From: DATBIO01 sp036556965
GTDB lineage: Bacteria; Acidobacteriota; Vicinamibacteria; Fen-336
NCBI GenBank assembly: GCA_036556965.1
Contig: DATBIO010000191.1
Location: 1 to 38,552, forward strand
Direction of reading: 5' to 3'
DNA: 38,552 bases
A program made the translations under genes and the position numbers. Below the pieces are notes generated by a model, which worked only from the letters and a program-made list of their open reading frames with translations, was not told where the DNA came from and did not search any database. Shown piece by piece: positions 22,107 through 30,419 of the stretch (position 1 is the stretch's first letter; every line of letters starts with the position of its first letter).

Positions 22107-24161
22107 CTAGCCCTCCTCCGGCCCGGGCTCCTCGGCGGGCGGCACCCCGCCCTCGAGGAGGGCCCGGAAGCCCGCCTCGTCCAGGATCTTCACCCCCAGG
22201 GTCCGCGCCTTCTCCGCCTTCGCGCCCGCGTCCGCACCGGCTACGACGTAGCTCGTCTTCTTCGAGACGGCCGCGGTGACGCGGCCCCCGCGCGCCTCGA
22301 TGGCCGCCTTGGCCTCGTCGCGGGTCATGGCCGTGAGCGCGCCCGTGAGCACGAACTGCTTGCCCTGGAGCACCGTCTCCACCGTCCCCTCCGCGGAGGC
22401 GGGCTCCTCCATCTGCACGCCGGCCGCCGCCAGGCGGTCGAGCAGCGACCGGTTGGCTTCCTGGGCCAGCCAATCGTGGACCGACTGCGCCACCGCGGGG
22501 CCGATCTCGTAGATCTCGTCGATCTCCTCCAGGGTGGCCGCGCGCAGGCCCTCCATGGTGCGGAAGCGGCGGGCCAGGAGCAGGGCCGCCCGCTCGCCCA
22601 CCATGCGGATGCCCAGCCCGAAGAGCAGGCGGTGCAGCTCGCGGCGCTTGCTGGCCTCGATTCCCGCCAGCAGGTTGTCCACCGACTTGCGCGCCATGCG
22701 CTCCAGCCCGAGCAGCTCCTCGTCCCGCTCGCGCAGGCGGTAGAGGTCGGCGAAGTCGCGCACGAGGCCCCGGCGGGTGAGCTGCCGCACGAGCACGTGG
22801 CCCAGCCCCTCGATGTCCATGGCCGAGCGCCCCGCGAAGTGCTGCAGGCCCTGCTCGATCTGCGCGGGGCAGGACGAGCTGGTGCAGCGACGGTCCACCT
22901 CGCCCTCCGGCTTGATGGCGTCGGACCCGCACACGGGGCAGCGCGCCGGGGGCGTCCAGGGCACGGCGCCGGGCGGGCGATCCTCCTCCACCACGCGCAC
23001 CACCTTGGGGATCACGTCGCCCCCCCGCTCGATGACCACGGTGTCGCCCGCGCGCACGTCCTTGCGCGCGACCTCCTCCTCGTTGTGCAGGGTCACGCGG
23101 CCGACGGTGACGCCACCCAGGGCCACCGGGTCCAGGTGCGCCACGGGCGTGATCTTCCCCGTGCGGCCCACGTAGGGCACGATCTCGCGCACCACGGCGC
23201 GGGCCTGGCGCGCCGGGTACTTGTAGGCGATGGCCCAGCGCGGGAACTTGGAGGTGAAGCCGAGCTCCTGCTGGAGGGCGAAGGAGTCCACCTTCACCAC
23301 CACCCCGTCCGTCTCGTACTCCAGCCCGTCGCGCTTCTCCTGCCACGCGCGCACGAAGTCCAGGACCTCGTCCAGGCCGTGGCAGAGGCGCGAGGCGTCG
23401 TTGGTCTTGAGGCCCCAGCCGCGCAGGCGCTCCAGGGCCTCCCACTGGCCGCGCAGGGGCGTCCCCTTCAGGTGGGCCACGGAGTAGAGGTAGATGTCCA
23501 GGCCGCGCGCGGCCACCACGCGCGTGTCCAGCGTCTTGATGGTGCCCGCCGCGGAGTTGCGCGGGTTGGAGAAGGGCTCCTCCCCCCGCTCCTCCCGCTC
23601 GCGGTTGATGGCCTCGAAGCGGGAGCGGGGAAGGAACACCTCTCCCCGCGCCTCCAGCTCCGCGGGCACGCCGGGCCCGGACAGGGCCAGGGGCACCGCC
23701 TTGATGGCGCGCACGTTGGGCGTCACGTCGTCCCCCCTCACGCCGTTCCCCCTGGTGACGCCCCGCGCCAGGCGGCCCCCCTCGTAGTGCAGGGCTATGG
23801 AGAGCCCGTCGATCTTCAGCTCCGCCACGTAGTCGATCGGACGCTCCCCCACCTGCCGGAAGATGCGGCGCTCGAACTCGCGCAGCTCGTCCTCGGTGTA
23901 CGTGTTGTCGAGGCTGAGCATGGGCGTGCGGTGCACGAAGGTGGCGAAGGCGTCGTTCGGCTGCTCCCCCACGCGCTGGGTGGGGCTGTCCGGGGTCACC
24001 AGCTCCGGGAACTCCTCCTCCAGGGAGCGCAGCTCCTGGTAGAGCCGGTCGTACTCCTGGTCGGAGACCTCCGGCCGCGCCTGCACGTAGTAGAGGTGGT
24101 CGTGGCGCCGGATGAGGTCGCGGAGCGCGCCGATCCGCTTCCCGGCCTGCTCGCGCGTCAC
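22107..24161 (-). CDS. ligA: NAD-dependent DNA ligase
   Basis: A 684-residue replicative ligase that seals nicks using NAD. The Ia domain contains HDHLYYV near residue 20. The adenylation lysine is Lys116 in AELKIDGLS. GVRGDDVTPNVR, SNPRNSAAGT and the OB-fold GGVTVGRVTLHN follow. A four-cysteine zinc finger reads CPVCGSD, then RCTSSSCPAQ. Helix-hairpin-helix repeats and a C-terminal BRCT domain (KQFVLTGALTAMTRDEAKAAI) complete the architecture, and length is normal. Start is GTG at 24161, 6 nt after the prenyl synthase stop, so the gene is translated as part of the yajQ-prenyl synthase-ligA series. Confidence 0.97.
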   Translation of the reverse strand: MTREQAGKRIGALRDLIRRHDHLYYVQARPEVSDQEYDRLYQELRSLEEEFPELVTPDSPTQRVGEQPNDAFATFVHRTPMLSLDNTYTEDELREFERRIFRQVGERPIDYVAELKIDGLSIALHYEGGRLARGVTRGNGVRGDDVTPNVRAIKAVPLALSGPGVPAELEARGEVFLPRSRFEAINREREERGEEPFSNPRNSAAGTIKTLDTRVVAARGLDIYLYSVAHLKGTPLRGQWEALERLRGWGLKTNDASRLCHGLDEVLDFVRAWQEKRDGLEYETDGVVVKVDSFALQQELGFTSKFPRWAIAYKYPARQARAVVREIVPYVGRTGKITPVAHLDPVALGGVTVGRVTLHNEEEVARKDVRAGDTVVIERGGDVIPKVVRVVEEDRPPGAVPWTPPARCPVCGSDAIKPEGEVDRRCTSSSCPAQIEQGLQHFAGRSAMDIEGLGHVLVRQLTRRGLVRDFADLYRLRERDEELLGLERMARKSVDNLLAGIEASKRRELHRLLFGLGIRMVGERAALLLARRFRTMEGLRAATLEEIDEIYEIGPAVAQSVHDWLAQEANRSLLDRLAAAGVQMEEPASAEGTVETVLQGKQFVLTGALTAMTRDEAKAAIEARGGRVTAAVSKKTSYVVAGADAGAKAEKARTLGVKILDEAGFRALLEGGVPPAEEPGPEEG

Positions 24162-24167
24162 GCGCGC

Positions 24168-25178
24168 CTAGTGGTCGCGGGCGAGGATGAAGTCGGGCAG
24201 GGCCTCGAGCGCCTCCAGGAACGGCGAGCGCTCGAACACGGCGAGGTCGCGGCGGGCCAGGCCCGCGTAGCGCTCCGCCTGCGCGCGCGCCTCGTCCACC
24301 GCCCCGGCCTGGCGGGCCAGCGCGAGCAGCTCCCCCCGCGAGACGCGGCCGAAGCCGCGCTCCTCGAGAACGGCGGAGACGAGGTCGCGCGCCTTCTGCC
24401 CCCCGCGCCGCAGCAGGAAGATCACGGGCAGGGTCAGCTTGCCCTCGCGCAGGTCGTGGGCGGCGGGCTTGCCCAGCGCCTCCGCGTCGGCGGTGAAGTC
24501 CAGCAGGTCGTCCACCATCTGGAAGCAGATCCCGAGGTTCAGGCCGTAACGGGCGAGGGCCGCCTCCCGCTCCTCCCCCACCCGCCCCAGCATGCCCCCG
24601 ATGCGCAGGCAGGCGGAGAAGAGGTCCGCCGTCTTGCGCCGGATGATGTCGAGGTGGCGCGCCTCGGAGACGCCGAGGTCGCCATTGGTCTCGATCTCCA
24701 GGAGCTGCCCCTCCGTCATGCGCAGGGTGGTGTCGGAGAGCAGGCGCAGGATGGGAAGGTTGTCCTGGCTCAGGGCCATGGACATGGCCTTGGTGTAGAG
24801 GAAGTCGCCCAGGAGGACCGTGATGTCGTTGCCCCACCGGCTGTTGACGCTGCGGCGTCCGCGGCGCACGGTGGCCTGGTCGATGATGTCGTCGTGGAGC
24901 AGGGTGGCGGTGTGGATGAACTCCACCACCGAGGCCAGCACGATGGCGCGCTCGCCGCGGAAGCCGCACAGCCGGCTGCCCAGGAGCAGGAGGGCGGGCC
25001 GGATGCGCTTGCCCCCTCCGTCCTGGATGTAGCGCCCGATCTCCGCCACCAGGGGCACGTCCGAGCGGCACTGCTCGGCGAACAGCTCCTCCACGCGGAG
25101 GAGGTCGTCCTCCACCAGGGAGGCGATCTCCTTGAGGTCCGCCACCTTGGGAGTCCCGACGGGATCGGCAGAGGCCAA
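24168..25178 (-). CDS. Long-chain polyprenyl diphosphate synthase
   Basis: A 336-residue trans-prenyltransferase that extends farnesyl or geranylgeranyl diphosphate for quinone side chains. The first aspartate-rich motif is HDDIID (Asp96, Asp97, Asp100), and the second is MVDDLLDFTAD. GGGKRIRPALLLL and HTATLLHDD are typical. The fifth residue before the first motif is small (Ala91), the usual sign of long (C30-C50) products. The frame starts at TTG 25178, and GTG at 25145 is a possible alternative. It follows yajQ at 6 nt. IspB, HepT-large-subunit or SdsA types cannot be separated here, though a heterodimer partner is not present. Confidence 0.93.
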   Translation of the reverse strand: MASADPVGTPKVADLKEIASLVEDDLLRVEELFAEQCRSDVPLVAEIGRYIQDGGGKRIRPALLLLGSRLCGFRGERAIVLASVVEFIHTATLLHDDIIDQATVRRGRRSVNSRWGNDITVLLGDFLYTKAMSMALSQDNLPILRLLSDTTLRMTEGQLLEIETNGDLGVSEARHLDIIRRKTADLFSACLRIGGMLGRVGEEREAALARYGLNLGICFQMVDDLLDFTADAEALGKPAAHDLREGKLTLPVIFLLRRGGQKARDLVSAVLEERGFGRVSRGELLALARQAGAVDEARAQAERYAGLARRDLAVFERSPFLEALEALPDFILARDH

Positions 25179-25184
25179 GCGCGC

Positions 25185-25673
25185 CTACCTGTAGTTGGTG
25201 AACTGCATGTTGATGCCGAGGTCGGTCTCGCGCAGCGTGCGCATCACCGCCTGCAGGTCGTCCTTGTTCTTGCCCGAGACGCGCAGCTGCTCCCCCTGGA
25301 TGGCGGCCTGGACCTTCAGCTTGCTGCCCTTGATGAGCTTGACGATCTCGCGCGCCTTGTCCGAGGGGATCCCCTTCTGGAGGCTCACCGCCTGGCGCAC
25401 GGTGCCCCCCAGCGCCTTGTCCATGGTGCCGAAGGACAGGGCCTTGAGGGGGACGTTGCGCTTCACCAGCCGGCCCTCCAGCACGTCGCGCACGGCCTTC
25501 AGCTTGAACTCGTCGGAGGAGGTGAGGAGCAGCTCCTCGCCGCGCAGCTCCACGCCGGAGCCCGTCCCCTTCAGGTCGTAGCGGTTGACGATCTCCTTCA
25601 TGGCCTGGGCCACGGCGTTCTTGACCTCCTGGAGGTCCACTTCGCTCACGATGTCGAAGGAGCTCTCAGCCAT
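25185..25673 (-). CDS. yajQ: YajQ-family nucleotide-binding protein
   Basis: A 162-residue protein of the UPF0234/YajQ family. It opens SSFDIVSEVDLQEVKNAV and ends LQAVMRTLRETDLGINMQFTNYR, both family hallmarks, with NRYDLKGTGS and SSDEFKLKAV between. It has two tandem ferredoxin-like folds. Homologues bind nucleotides, and a Xanthomonas member binds cyclic di-GMP. Whether this one does cannot be judged from sequence. GAAGGTGG lies just before the ATG. It is the first gene of the yajQ-prenyl synthase-ligA set and lies 52 nt after the tatD stop. Confidence 0.95.
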   Translation of the reverse strand: MAESSFDIVSEVDLQEVKNAVAQAMKEIVNRYDLKGTGSGVELRGEELLLTSSDEFKLKAVRDVLEGRLVKRNVPLKALSFGTMDKALGGTVRQAVSLQKGIPSDKAREIVKLIKGSKLKVQAAIQGEQLRVSGKNKDDLQAVMRTLRETDLGINMQFTNYR

Positions 25674-25725
25674 CCACCTTCTCGCCGCCTAGGAACACGG
25701 AGAGGAGGGCTAGAAACTGACGGAT

Positions 25726-26535
25726 TCACGCTACGTTGTCAACGAACAGCCGGCGGAAGTTCGCGGCGGCGGCGGCGGCCACTTCGGGGAGGGGCTCGCC
25801 GCGGAGCCCGGCCACCGCGCGCGCCACCTCCACCACGAAGGCCGGCTCGTTGCGCCTCCCGCGGTGCGGGGGCGGGGCCAGGAAGGGGGCGTCCGTCTCC
25901 ACCAGGAGCCGGTCGCGCGGAACGCTCCGGGCCACCGCCTGGATGGCCTCCGCCCGGGGGAAGGCCACGATGCCCGAGAACGACAGGTAGAAGCCCAGGG
26001 CGAGGGCGCGCCGCGCCAGGTCCTCCCCGCCGGTGAAGCAGTGGATCACCCCGCCCACCTCGCCGGCCTTCTCCTCCTCGAGGAGCGCGGCCGTCTCCCC
26101 GTCCGCCTCCCGCGTGTGGACGATCAGGGGCAGCCCGACCTCCCGCGCCAGGCGGACCTGCCGCCGAAAGGCCTCGCGCTGCGCCTCCCGCGGGGAATGG
26201 TCGTAGTGGAAGTCCAGGCCCAGCTCGCCCAGGGCCACGATGCGGCGCTCCCGGGCCAGGCCGCGCAGCTCGTCGTAGCGCGCCTCGCCGGCCAGGCGCG
26301 CCTCGTGCGGGTGGATGCCGGCGCTGGCGGGCAGGCCCAGGCCCTCCGCTACGCGGAGCGCGCGCCGGTGTCCGTCCTCCTCGTCCATGCCCCCCACCAC
26401 GAGCATGGTCTCCACCCCCGCCGCCCGCGCGCGGGCCACCACCTCCGCGCGGTCGGCGTCGAACTGCGGCATGTCGAGGTGGAGATGGCTATCGACCAGC
26501 CGGAGGCGACGCTCGTCGTGCGTTGAGTCGGTCAT
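25726..26535 (-). CDS. tatD: TatD-family metal-dependent deoxyribonuclease
   Basis: A 269-residue TIM-barrel hydrolase. The metal-binding HxH is in VDSHLHLD (His17, His19). GELGLDFHYDHSP, LPLIVHTREA and VIHCFTGG follow with the expected Glu and His ligands, and LLVETDAPFLAPPPHRGRRNEPAF carries the final Asp. These proteins act as 3'-5' exonucleases or oxidative-damage repair nucleases and are often near metG; here metG is 11 kb away. Length is normal. The ATG at 26535 is 42 nt after the vapC stop. Confidence 0.94.
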   Translation of the reverse strand: MTDSTHDERRLRLVDSHLHLDMPQFDADRAEVVARARAAGVETMLVVGGMDEEDGHRRALRVAEGLGLPASAGIHPHEARLAGEARYDELRGLARERRIVALGELGLDFHYDHSPREAQREAFRRQVRLAREVGLPLIVHTREADGETAALLEEEKAGEVGGVIHCFTGGEDLARRALALGFYLSFSGIVAFPRAEAIQAVARSVPRDRLLVETDAPFLAPPPHRGRRNEPAFVVEVARAVAGLRGEPLPEVAAAAAANFRRLFVDNVA

Positions 26536-26577
26536 GGCCGCTTCCCGTGCCCCTCGCGGCAGCCCCCGGCGGCTCCC

Positions 26578-26994
26578 TCAGACGCCTCGGACATCGAACC
26601 CGAACGAGCGCGCGGCGAGCGCGAGATCGCGATCGTGCGTGGCCATCAGGAGCCTCTGGCCAATCCGATCCTGCCAGACCAGGGCCGTCGACAGGTGAAG
26701 CGCGTCGAGAGTGCCCAGGGGGTTCGGGAACGGCTCGGAGGCACGGGCCAGGATGGGACGCTGGAGCAGGACGAGGTCGACGGCCTCGAGCCACTCCCTC
26801 GCCGTCTCGCGCCTCGAGGCCGCATCCTCCGTGGAGAGCACGCCCTGAAGGCGTAGCCCGTCGATCGCGCGCAGCGACTCCACCGCGATCATCTCGTTCG
26901 AGACGAGAGCTTCGCAGGATCGAAGCTCCTCGAGAGCGCCCGGCTCGCGCAACACGAGCCGCAGCAGGGCCGAGGTGTCGAGGTAAGCGATCAT
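26578..26994 (-). CDS. vapC: PIN-domain toxin, VapC-like
   Basis: A 138-residue PIN ribonuclease. The acidic metal-binding residues are all visible: Asp6 in AYLDTSALLRL, Glu in IAVESLRAID, Asp in LGTLDALHLSTAL and Asp in ATHDRDLALAARSFGF. VapC toxins cleave tRNA or rRNA. Its ATG overlaps the stop of the antitoxin gene as ATGA, so the pair is translationally coupled, as in most type II modules. The target is unknown. Base usage is somewhat less GC-rich at third positions than in the neighbouring housekeeping genes. Confidence 0.88.
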   Translation of the reverse strand: MIAYLDTSALLRLVLREPGALEELRSCEALVSNEMIAVESLRAIDGLRLQGVLSTEDAASRRETAREWLEAVDLVLLQRPILARASEPFPNPLGTLDALHLSTALVWQDRIGQRLLMATHDRDLALAARSFGFDVRGV

Positions 26995-27239
26995 CTCGAG
27001 GCGCGATCCCGCAGAAGGAGGGCAAGGCTGTCCGTCGCCTTTGCCAGCGGCGGAGGGAGGCGAAGCTCGCTCGGCTTCCGAACAGCGCGCCGGATCTCGA
27101 GCGCGGCGGCGACGTCGTATGGGACGATCTGCGCGACCGGGGTGTCCCGATCGACGACCGTGATGGTACGGCCACCTCGCACCCGACGCAGGTGCTGGCT
27201 CAAGTGCGCCTTCAGATCCGCGATCCCGACCCTGCTCAT
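26991..27239 (-). CDS. vapB: Phd/YefM-type antitoxin
   Basis: An 82-residue antitoxin. The N-terminal DNA-binding half reads VGIADLKAHLSQHLRRVRGG, then RTITVVDRDTPVAQIVPYD, the Phd/YefM fold. The C-terminal half, rich in Leu and Arg, would wrap the PIN toxin. I chose ATG at 27239 over longer forms because a strong promoter lies immediately upstream and the family begins at this point. The overlap with the toxin gene and the palindrome in the promoter indicate autoregulation of the pair. Confidence 0.85.
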   Translation of the reverse strand: MSRVGIADLKAHLSQHLRRVRGGRTITVVDRDTPVAQIVPYDVAAALEIRRAVRKPSELRLPPPLAKATDSLALLLRDRASR

Positions 27240-27245
27240 GACCCC

Positions 27246-27274
27246 ATTATGGTCATGACTAGTCACATAGTCCA
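27246..27274 (-). promoter_or_regulatory. Promoter with embedded palindrome for the vapBC-like pair
   Basis: Minus strand: -35 TGGACT (27269-27274), exact 17-bp spacer, -10 CATAAT (27246-27251). The -10 ends only 6 nt before the antitoxin ATG, so transcription should begin at or next to it. The perfect 10-bp palindrome TGACTAGTCA (27256-27265) lies in the spacer, where a toxin-antitoxin complex would exclude polymerase. Confidence 0.6.
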
Positions 27275-27414
27275 GGCCCGCGCCGAAGACGCCGCTTCCA
27301 CGTCCCGGGAGCATGCAAATCGTTGGATATCGCGGGCAGCGCGAAGCAACCTCTTCCCGCGAGCGGCCGGGCAGGTGACAATCGGTCCCGTCGCGCGCGT
27401 TTCACGGAGAGGCG

Positions 27415-28569
27415 ATGGGGACGAGACCTCGACGGTGCGGCCTCGCGTTCGGGCTGGCCTTGCTGGGCGCCTGCGGCGGCGAAGGTGTGGGCTCCCCGAA
27501 CCAAGCGCCGGCGACGGCGAGCGCGCTTCCTCCCGATGCCGTCACCTACTTCCCGGACACGACGTGGCGCACCGCGAGTCCCGAGCAGGTCGGCATTCCG
27601 AGCAGCGTCCTGGCGCGCGTCGACCAGCGGGTCGGTTCGAGTACCTGGCGCGGGCTGGACTCCTTCCTGGTGGTCCGGCACGGATACCTCGTGAGCGAGC
27701 GCTATTTCGGCGGCTCCTCTCGAGACGACGTCCACACCATGCAGTCGGTGAGCAAGAGCGTCACCTCCCTGGTCACCGGCATCGCATCGGACCAGGGCTC
27801 TCTCGACATCGAGGCTCCCGTGCTGTCGCTGCTGCCCCGGTACTCGGACGCCTCTCTCGATCCCCGCCTGGCGCGCGTCACCCTTCGCCATCTCCTCGAA
27901 ATGCGGTCGGGGTTGAACTTCTACGAATACCCCTATCCGGGATCGCCTCTCGAGCTCCTCAACAACTCCCGCGGCGACTGGGTGCGGATCGCCCTCGAAC
28001 AGCCCTTCAACGCCGAGCCCGGCGCCCTGTGGCAGTACAACAGCGGCGGGGTGATCGCCCTGGGCGCCGCCGTCGCGAGCGCGACCGGCGCTCCGTTCTA
28101 TGCCTACGCGCGCGATCGCCTGTTCTCGCCGCTCGGAGCCAGCGGACAGTACTGGATCGTCTCGAGCTACGACACCACGGTCCACACGGGCGGCGGGCTC
28201 TACCTCCGGGCGATCGATCTCGCGAGGGTCGGCTACCTCGTGCTGAGACAGGGTCTCTGGAATGGCCAGCAGCTCGTCTCCCCCGCCTGGCTCGCGCGGT
28301 CTACCGCGCCCGTCACCACGCGGGCGTCGCAGTTCGGCGGGGTGCCGGTGGACTACGGCTACCTCTGGTGGATGGCTCCGATCAACTCGGCGCTCTCGAC
28401 GGCGGACGTGAACAACCGCGTCATCATCGCGTCCGGCAACATGAACCAGTTCCTCTTCGTGGTGCCTTCGCTCGATCTCGTGGTGGTGAACACGGGCACC
28501 ACCAACGACTCGTTCGGCGTCACCGTCGACTTCGTGGTTCGCGAACTGATCCCGGCCATTTCGCGCTAG
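27415..28569 (+). CDS. Lipoprotein serine hydrolase, class C beta-lactamase fold
   Basis: A 384-residue protein of the beta-lactamase/D-Ala-D-Ala carboxypeptidase superfamily (PF00144). A lipobox LLGAC places the lipidated cysteine at 20. The nucleophile is Ser111 in MQSVSKS (SxxK, Lys114). The tyrosine motif is WQYNSGG (YxN), and VHTGGGLYL carries the third glycine-rich motif. RVTLRHLLEMRSGLNFYEY is the typical block between them. Such enzymes act as esterases, peptidases or amidases, and beta-lactam hydrolysis is rarely their role. GGAGAGG precedes the ATG by a few bases. It is divergent from vapB and convergent with the VWA gene 48 nt away. Confidence 0.9.
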   Translation: MGTRPRRCGLAFGLALLGACGGEGVGSPNQAPATASALPPDAVTYFPDTTWRTASPEQVGIPSSVLARVDQRVGSSTWRGLDSFLVVRHGYLVSERYFGGSSRDDVHTMQSVSKSVTSLVTGIASDQGSLDIEAPVLSLLPRYSDASLDPRLARVTLRHLLEMRSGLNFYEYPYPGSPLELLNNSRGDWVRIALEQPFNAEPGALWQYNSGGVIALGAAVASATGAPFYAYARDRLFSPLGASGQYWIVSSYDTTVHTGGGLYLRAIDLARVGYLVLRQGLWNGQQLVSPAWLARSTAPVTTRASQFGGVPVDYGYLWWMAPINSALSTADVNNRVIIASGNMNQFLFVVPSLDLVVVNTGTTNDSFGVTVDFVVRELIPAISR

Positions 28570-28617
28570 TCGATCCACGACCCGAAGCCGGTTCTCCGGC
28601 GCTGACGCCAGGACCGC

Positions 28618-29553
28618 TCAGCGCGCGCCCAGCCGATACCCCGCGCGGTGCCGGATGACCGCCTTGGGCCGGGAAGGCACCTTCACCTGGATCTTCCGCA
28701 GGCGGGCGGTGGCGCCCCGCGCGTCCGGCGCGAAGCCGAGCACGTACTGGGCGCGGAGGTCGGCGAGAATCTCGTCGAGCACGCCCGCCAGGGCCCCTTC
28801 GTTCGCGATGCGGAACATGCGGCCCCCCGAGAGACGGGCCAGGGTCTCGAGCGTCCTCACCGCTTCCTTGTGGTCGGGACCGTCCGCGCCCGGGGGAGGC
28901 GGGTAGGCGACGGAGTAGATGACGACCGCCTTCGACTGCACCGCCCTCTCCATGGCCTCGGGCGAGACCGTGCTCACGGTGTCGATACCGTCCGTGAGGA
29001 GCACGATCGCGGAGCGGCCTCCCGAGGTGCCCAGGCTGCGCAGGGCGAAGGTCACCGCGTCGCGCAGGGCGGTGTTGCCGCCGTCCGGGATCAGGGCCAG
29101 GCGCGCGAAGAGGGACTCCGGGTGCTCGGGGTCGAAGGGCTCCAGGCGCTGCGTCTGGTCGAAGAGGATGACCAGCCGCTCCTGGGTGTTGGGCAGGGCG
29201 GTCAGGAAGCGGGTGGCCGCCTCCTGCGAGCGCCGCAAGGTCTCCAGCATGCTGTCGCTCGTGTCCACGAGCAGCGCCACGTCGAGGGCGGGGGCGGGCG
29301 CGCCCCCGGGTTGTCCGACGCTGGAGCACAGCTCGATCGTCCGCCGCTTGCCGTCCTCGGTGAGGACGAAGTCGCGGGCGGTGAGGCCGGGAATGGGGTG
29401 ACCCTTGCCGTCCTCGACGGCCACGGAGACGTTCACCAACGAGAGGTCGGTCGAGAAGACGGGGACCTGCGGCTCGGCCTGCGGCGCCCCCGGGGCGGGG
29501 AACGTTGCCCCGAGGGCGAGCAGGCCCGCCGCGATCAGGCGTGCGGCCGGCAA
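28618..29553 (-). CDS. Secreted VWA protein, acidobacterial VWFA-related type
   Basis: A 311-residue protein with a signal peptide (about 1-24). A short beta block follows (VPVFSTDLSLVNVSVAVEDG, IPGLTARDFVLTEDGKRRTI) that characterises the VWFA-related Acidobacterial domain. The von Willebrand A domain has a complete metal site: DxSxS as D97-T-S-D-S101, a Thr in GGNTALRDAV, and Asp in LLTDGIDT. The end, LRKIQVKVPSRPKAVIRHRAGY, is also typical. These proteins are abundant in Acidobacteriota and their function is unknown, with adhesion or complex assembly most often proposed. The start is TTG at 29553 with no obvious Shine-Dalgarno, 10 nt after the coiled-coil gene's stop. Confidence 0.9.
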   Translation of the reverse strand: MPAARLIAAGLLALGATFPAPGAPQAEPQVPVFSTDLSLVNVSVAVEDGKGHPIPGLTARDFVLTEDGKRRTIELCSSVGQPGGAPAPALDVALLVDTSDSMLETLRRSQEAATRFLTALPNTQERLVILFDQTQRLEPFDPEHPESLFARLALIPDGGNTALRDAVTFALRSLGTSGGRSAIVLLTDGIDTVSTVSPEAMERAVQSKAVVIYSVAYPPPPGADGPDHKEAVRTLETLARLSGGRMFRIANEGALAGVLDEILADLRAQYVLGFAPDARGATARLRKIQVKVPSRPKAVIRHRAGYRLGAR

Positions 29554-29563
29554 GCGCAGGGGG

Positions 29564-30364
29564 CTACGGCGCGGCGGTCTCGGCCGCCTTGGGCATGCTC
29601 AGGTAGCCGGCGATCCGGTCCTTGGCCACCGTGAAGACGACGATCTCCTGGAGCTGGCGCGAGCCCTTCCGGTAGAACTGCACCGGCTCGAGCAGGGTCT
29701 TGTCCTTCTTCTCGATCTGCAGGTCGTCCACCACCAGGATCATGTTGAACTTGTGCCGCTTGACGTCCGCGCCCGTCAGGCGGATGGCCACCGGACCTAC
29801 GGGAGTCGCGGCCTTGGACTTCTTGAGGTCGAAGTCGAGATAGTCGCGCATGCCCGTGCGCCGGAGCGCCTCCAGCTCCTCCGCGTTGCGCGCGATGAGG
29901 CCGCTCTGCTCGCCGAGGTCGCCGATGGCCCGGCTCAGCTTGGCGTTGGCCTCGTCGATGGCGGCCTTCTGCGCGGCCACCTCCTCCTTGACCTTGCCCA
30001 CCTCGCCGCCCAGGTTCTCGAGGCTCTTCTGGCCCTTGCTCTGGGCCACGCGCAGCTCCTTGGCCGCGTTCGCCGTCTTCTCGAGCTCGGCCGCGGTGAC
30101 GCCCGCGCGCTCCGCGATGGCCTTGGTCTGGCCCTTGACCGCGGCGAGGGCGAGGTCGATCTCCTTGTCCTGCGCCTCGCTCGCCGCCGACACCTCGGCC
30201 ACGCGCGCCTGCAGGGCGTCGATCTTCTTGTTGGCGAGGTACAGCAGGACGGCCAGGACCAGCGCGAGGGCGATGCCGACGCCGCTGGCCACCAGGCCGA
30301 GCACGTTCCCCGCGGGGGCGCCCGACGACGGTTTCGATTCTTCGTTTGCGAGCAACGTCTGCAT
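29564..30364 (-). CDS. Single-pass membrane coiled-coil protein
   Basis: 266 residues. A short Pro/Ser-rich N-terminus is followed by one membrane helix (about 21-44, VLGLVASGVGIALALVLAVLLYL). A long coiled coil covers about 45-170 (NKKIDALQARVAEVSAAS, SKGQKSLENLGGEVGKVKEEV). A C-terminal domain of about 90 residues (GPVAIRLTGADVKRHKFNMI, EPVQFYRKGSRQLQEIVVFTV) looks beta-rich and may bind a partner. I recognise no named family. GAGGAG lies 6 nt before the ATG. It is followed at 10 nt by the VWA gene, so the two should be made together. A leader region with a promoter lies upstream. Confidence 0.75.
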   Translation of the reverse strand: MQTLLANEESKPSSGAPAGNVLGLVASGVGIALALVLAVLLYLANKKIDALQARVAEVSAASEAQDKEIDLALAAVKGQTKAIAERAGVTAAELEKTANAAKELRVAQSKGQKSLENLGGEVGKVKEEVAAQKAAIDEANAKLSRAIGDLGEQSGLIARNAEELEALRRTGMRDYLDFDLKKSKAATPVGPVAIRLTGADVKRHKFNMILVVDDLQIEKKDKTLLEPVQFYRKGSRQLQEIVVFTVAKDRIAGYLSMPKAAETAAP

Positions 30365-30419
30365 GTCACTCCTCTTGTAGCCGCGCCAGCGCGGCCGCGC
30401 GGGGGCCCTCCGGCGACGC

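Noticed and set aside
20596..25071. A 1491-codon open frame on the minus strand, and other very long frames such as 73-2559 and 22476-26036 on the plus strand
   Set aside because: They overlap well-recognised genes (htrA, ligA, prenyl synthase, rpsA) in other frames and translate to Arg/Gly/Pro- or His/Leu-rich sequence without domains. High GC makes stops rare.
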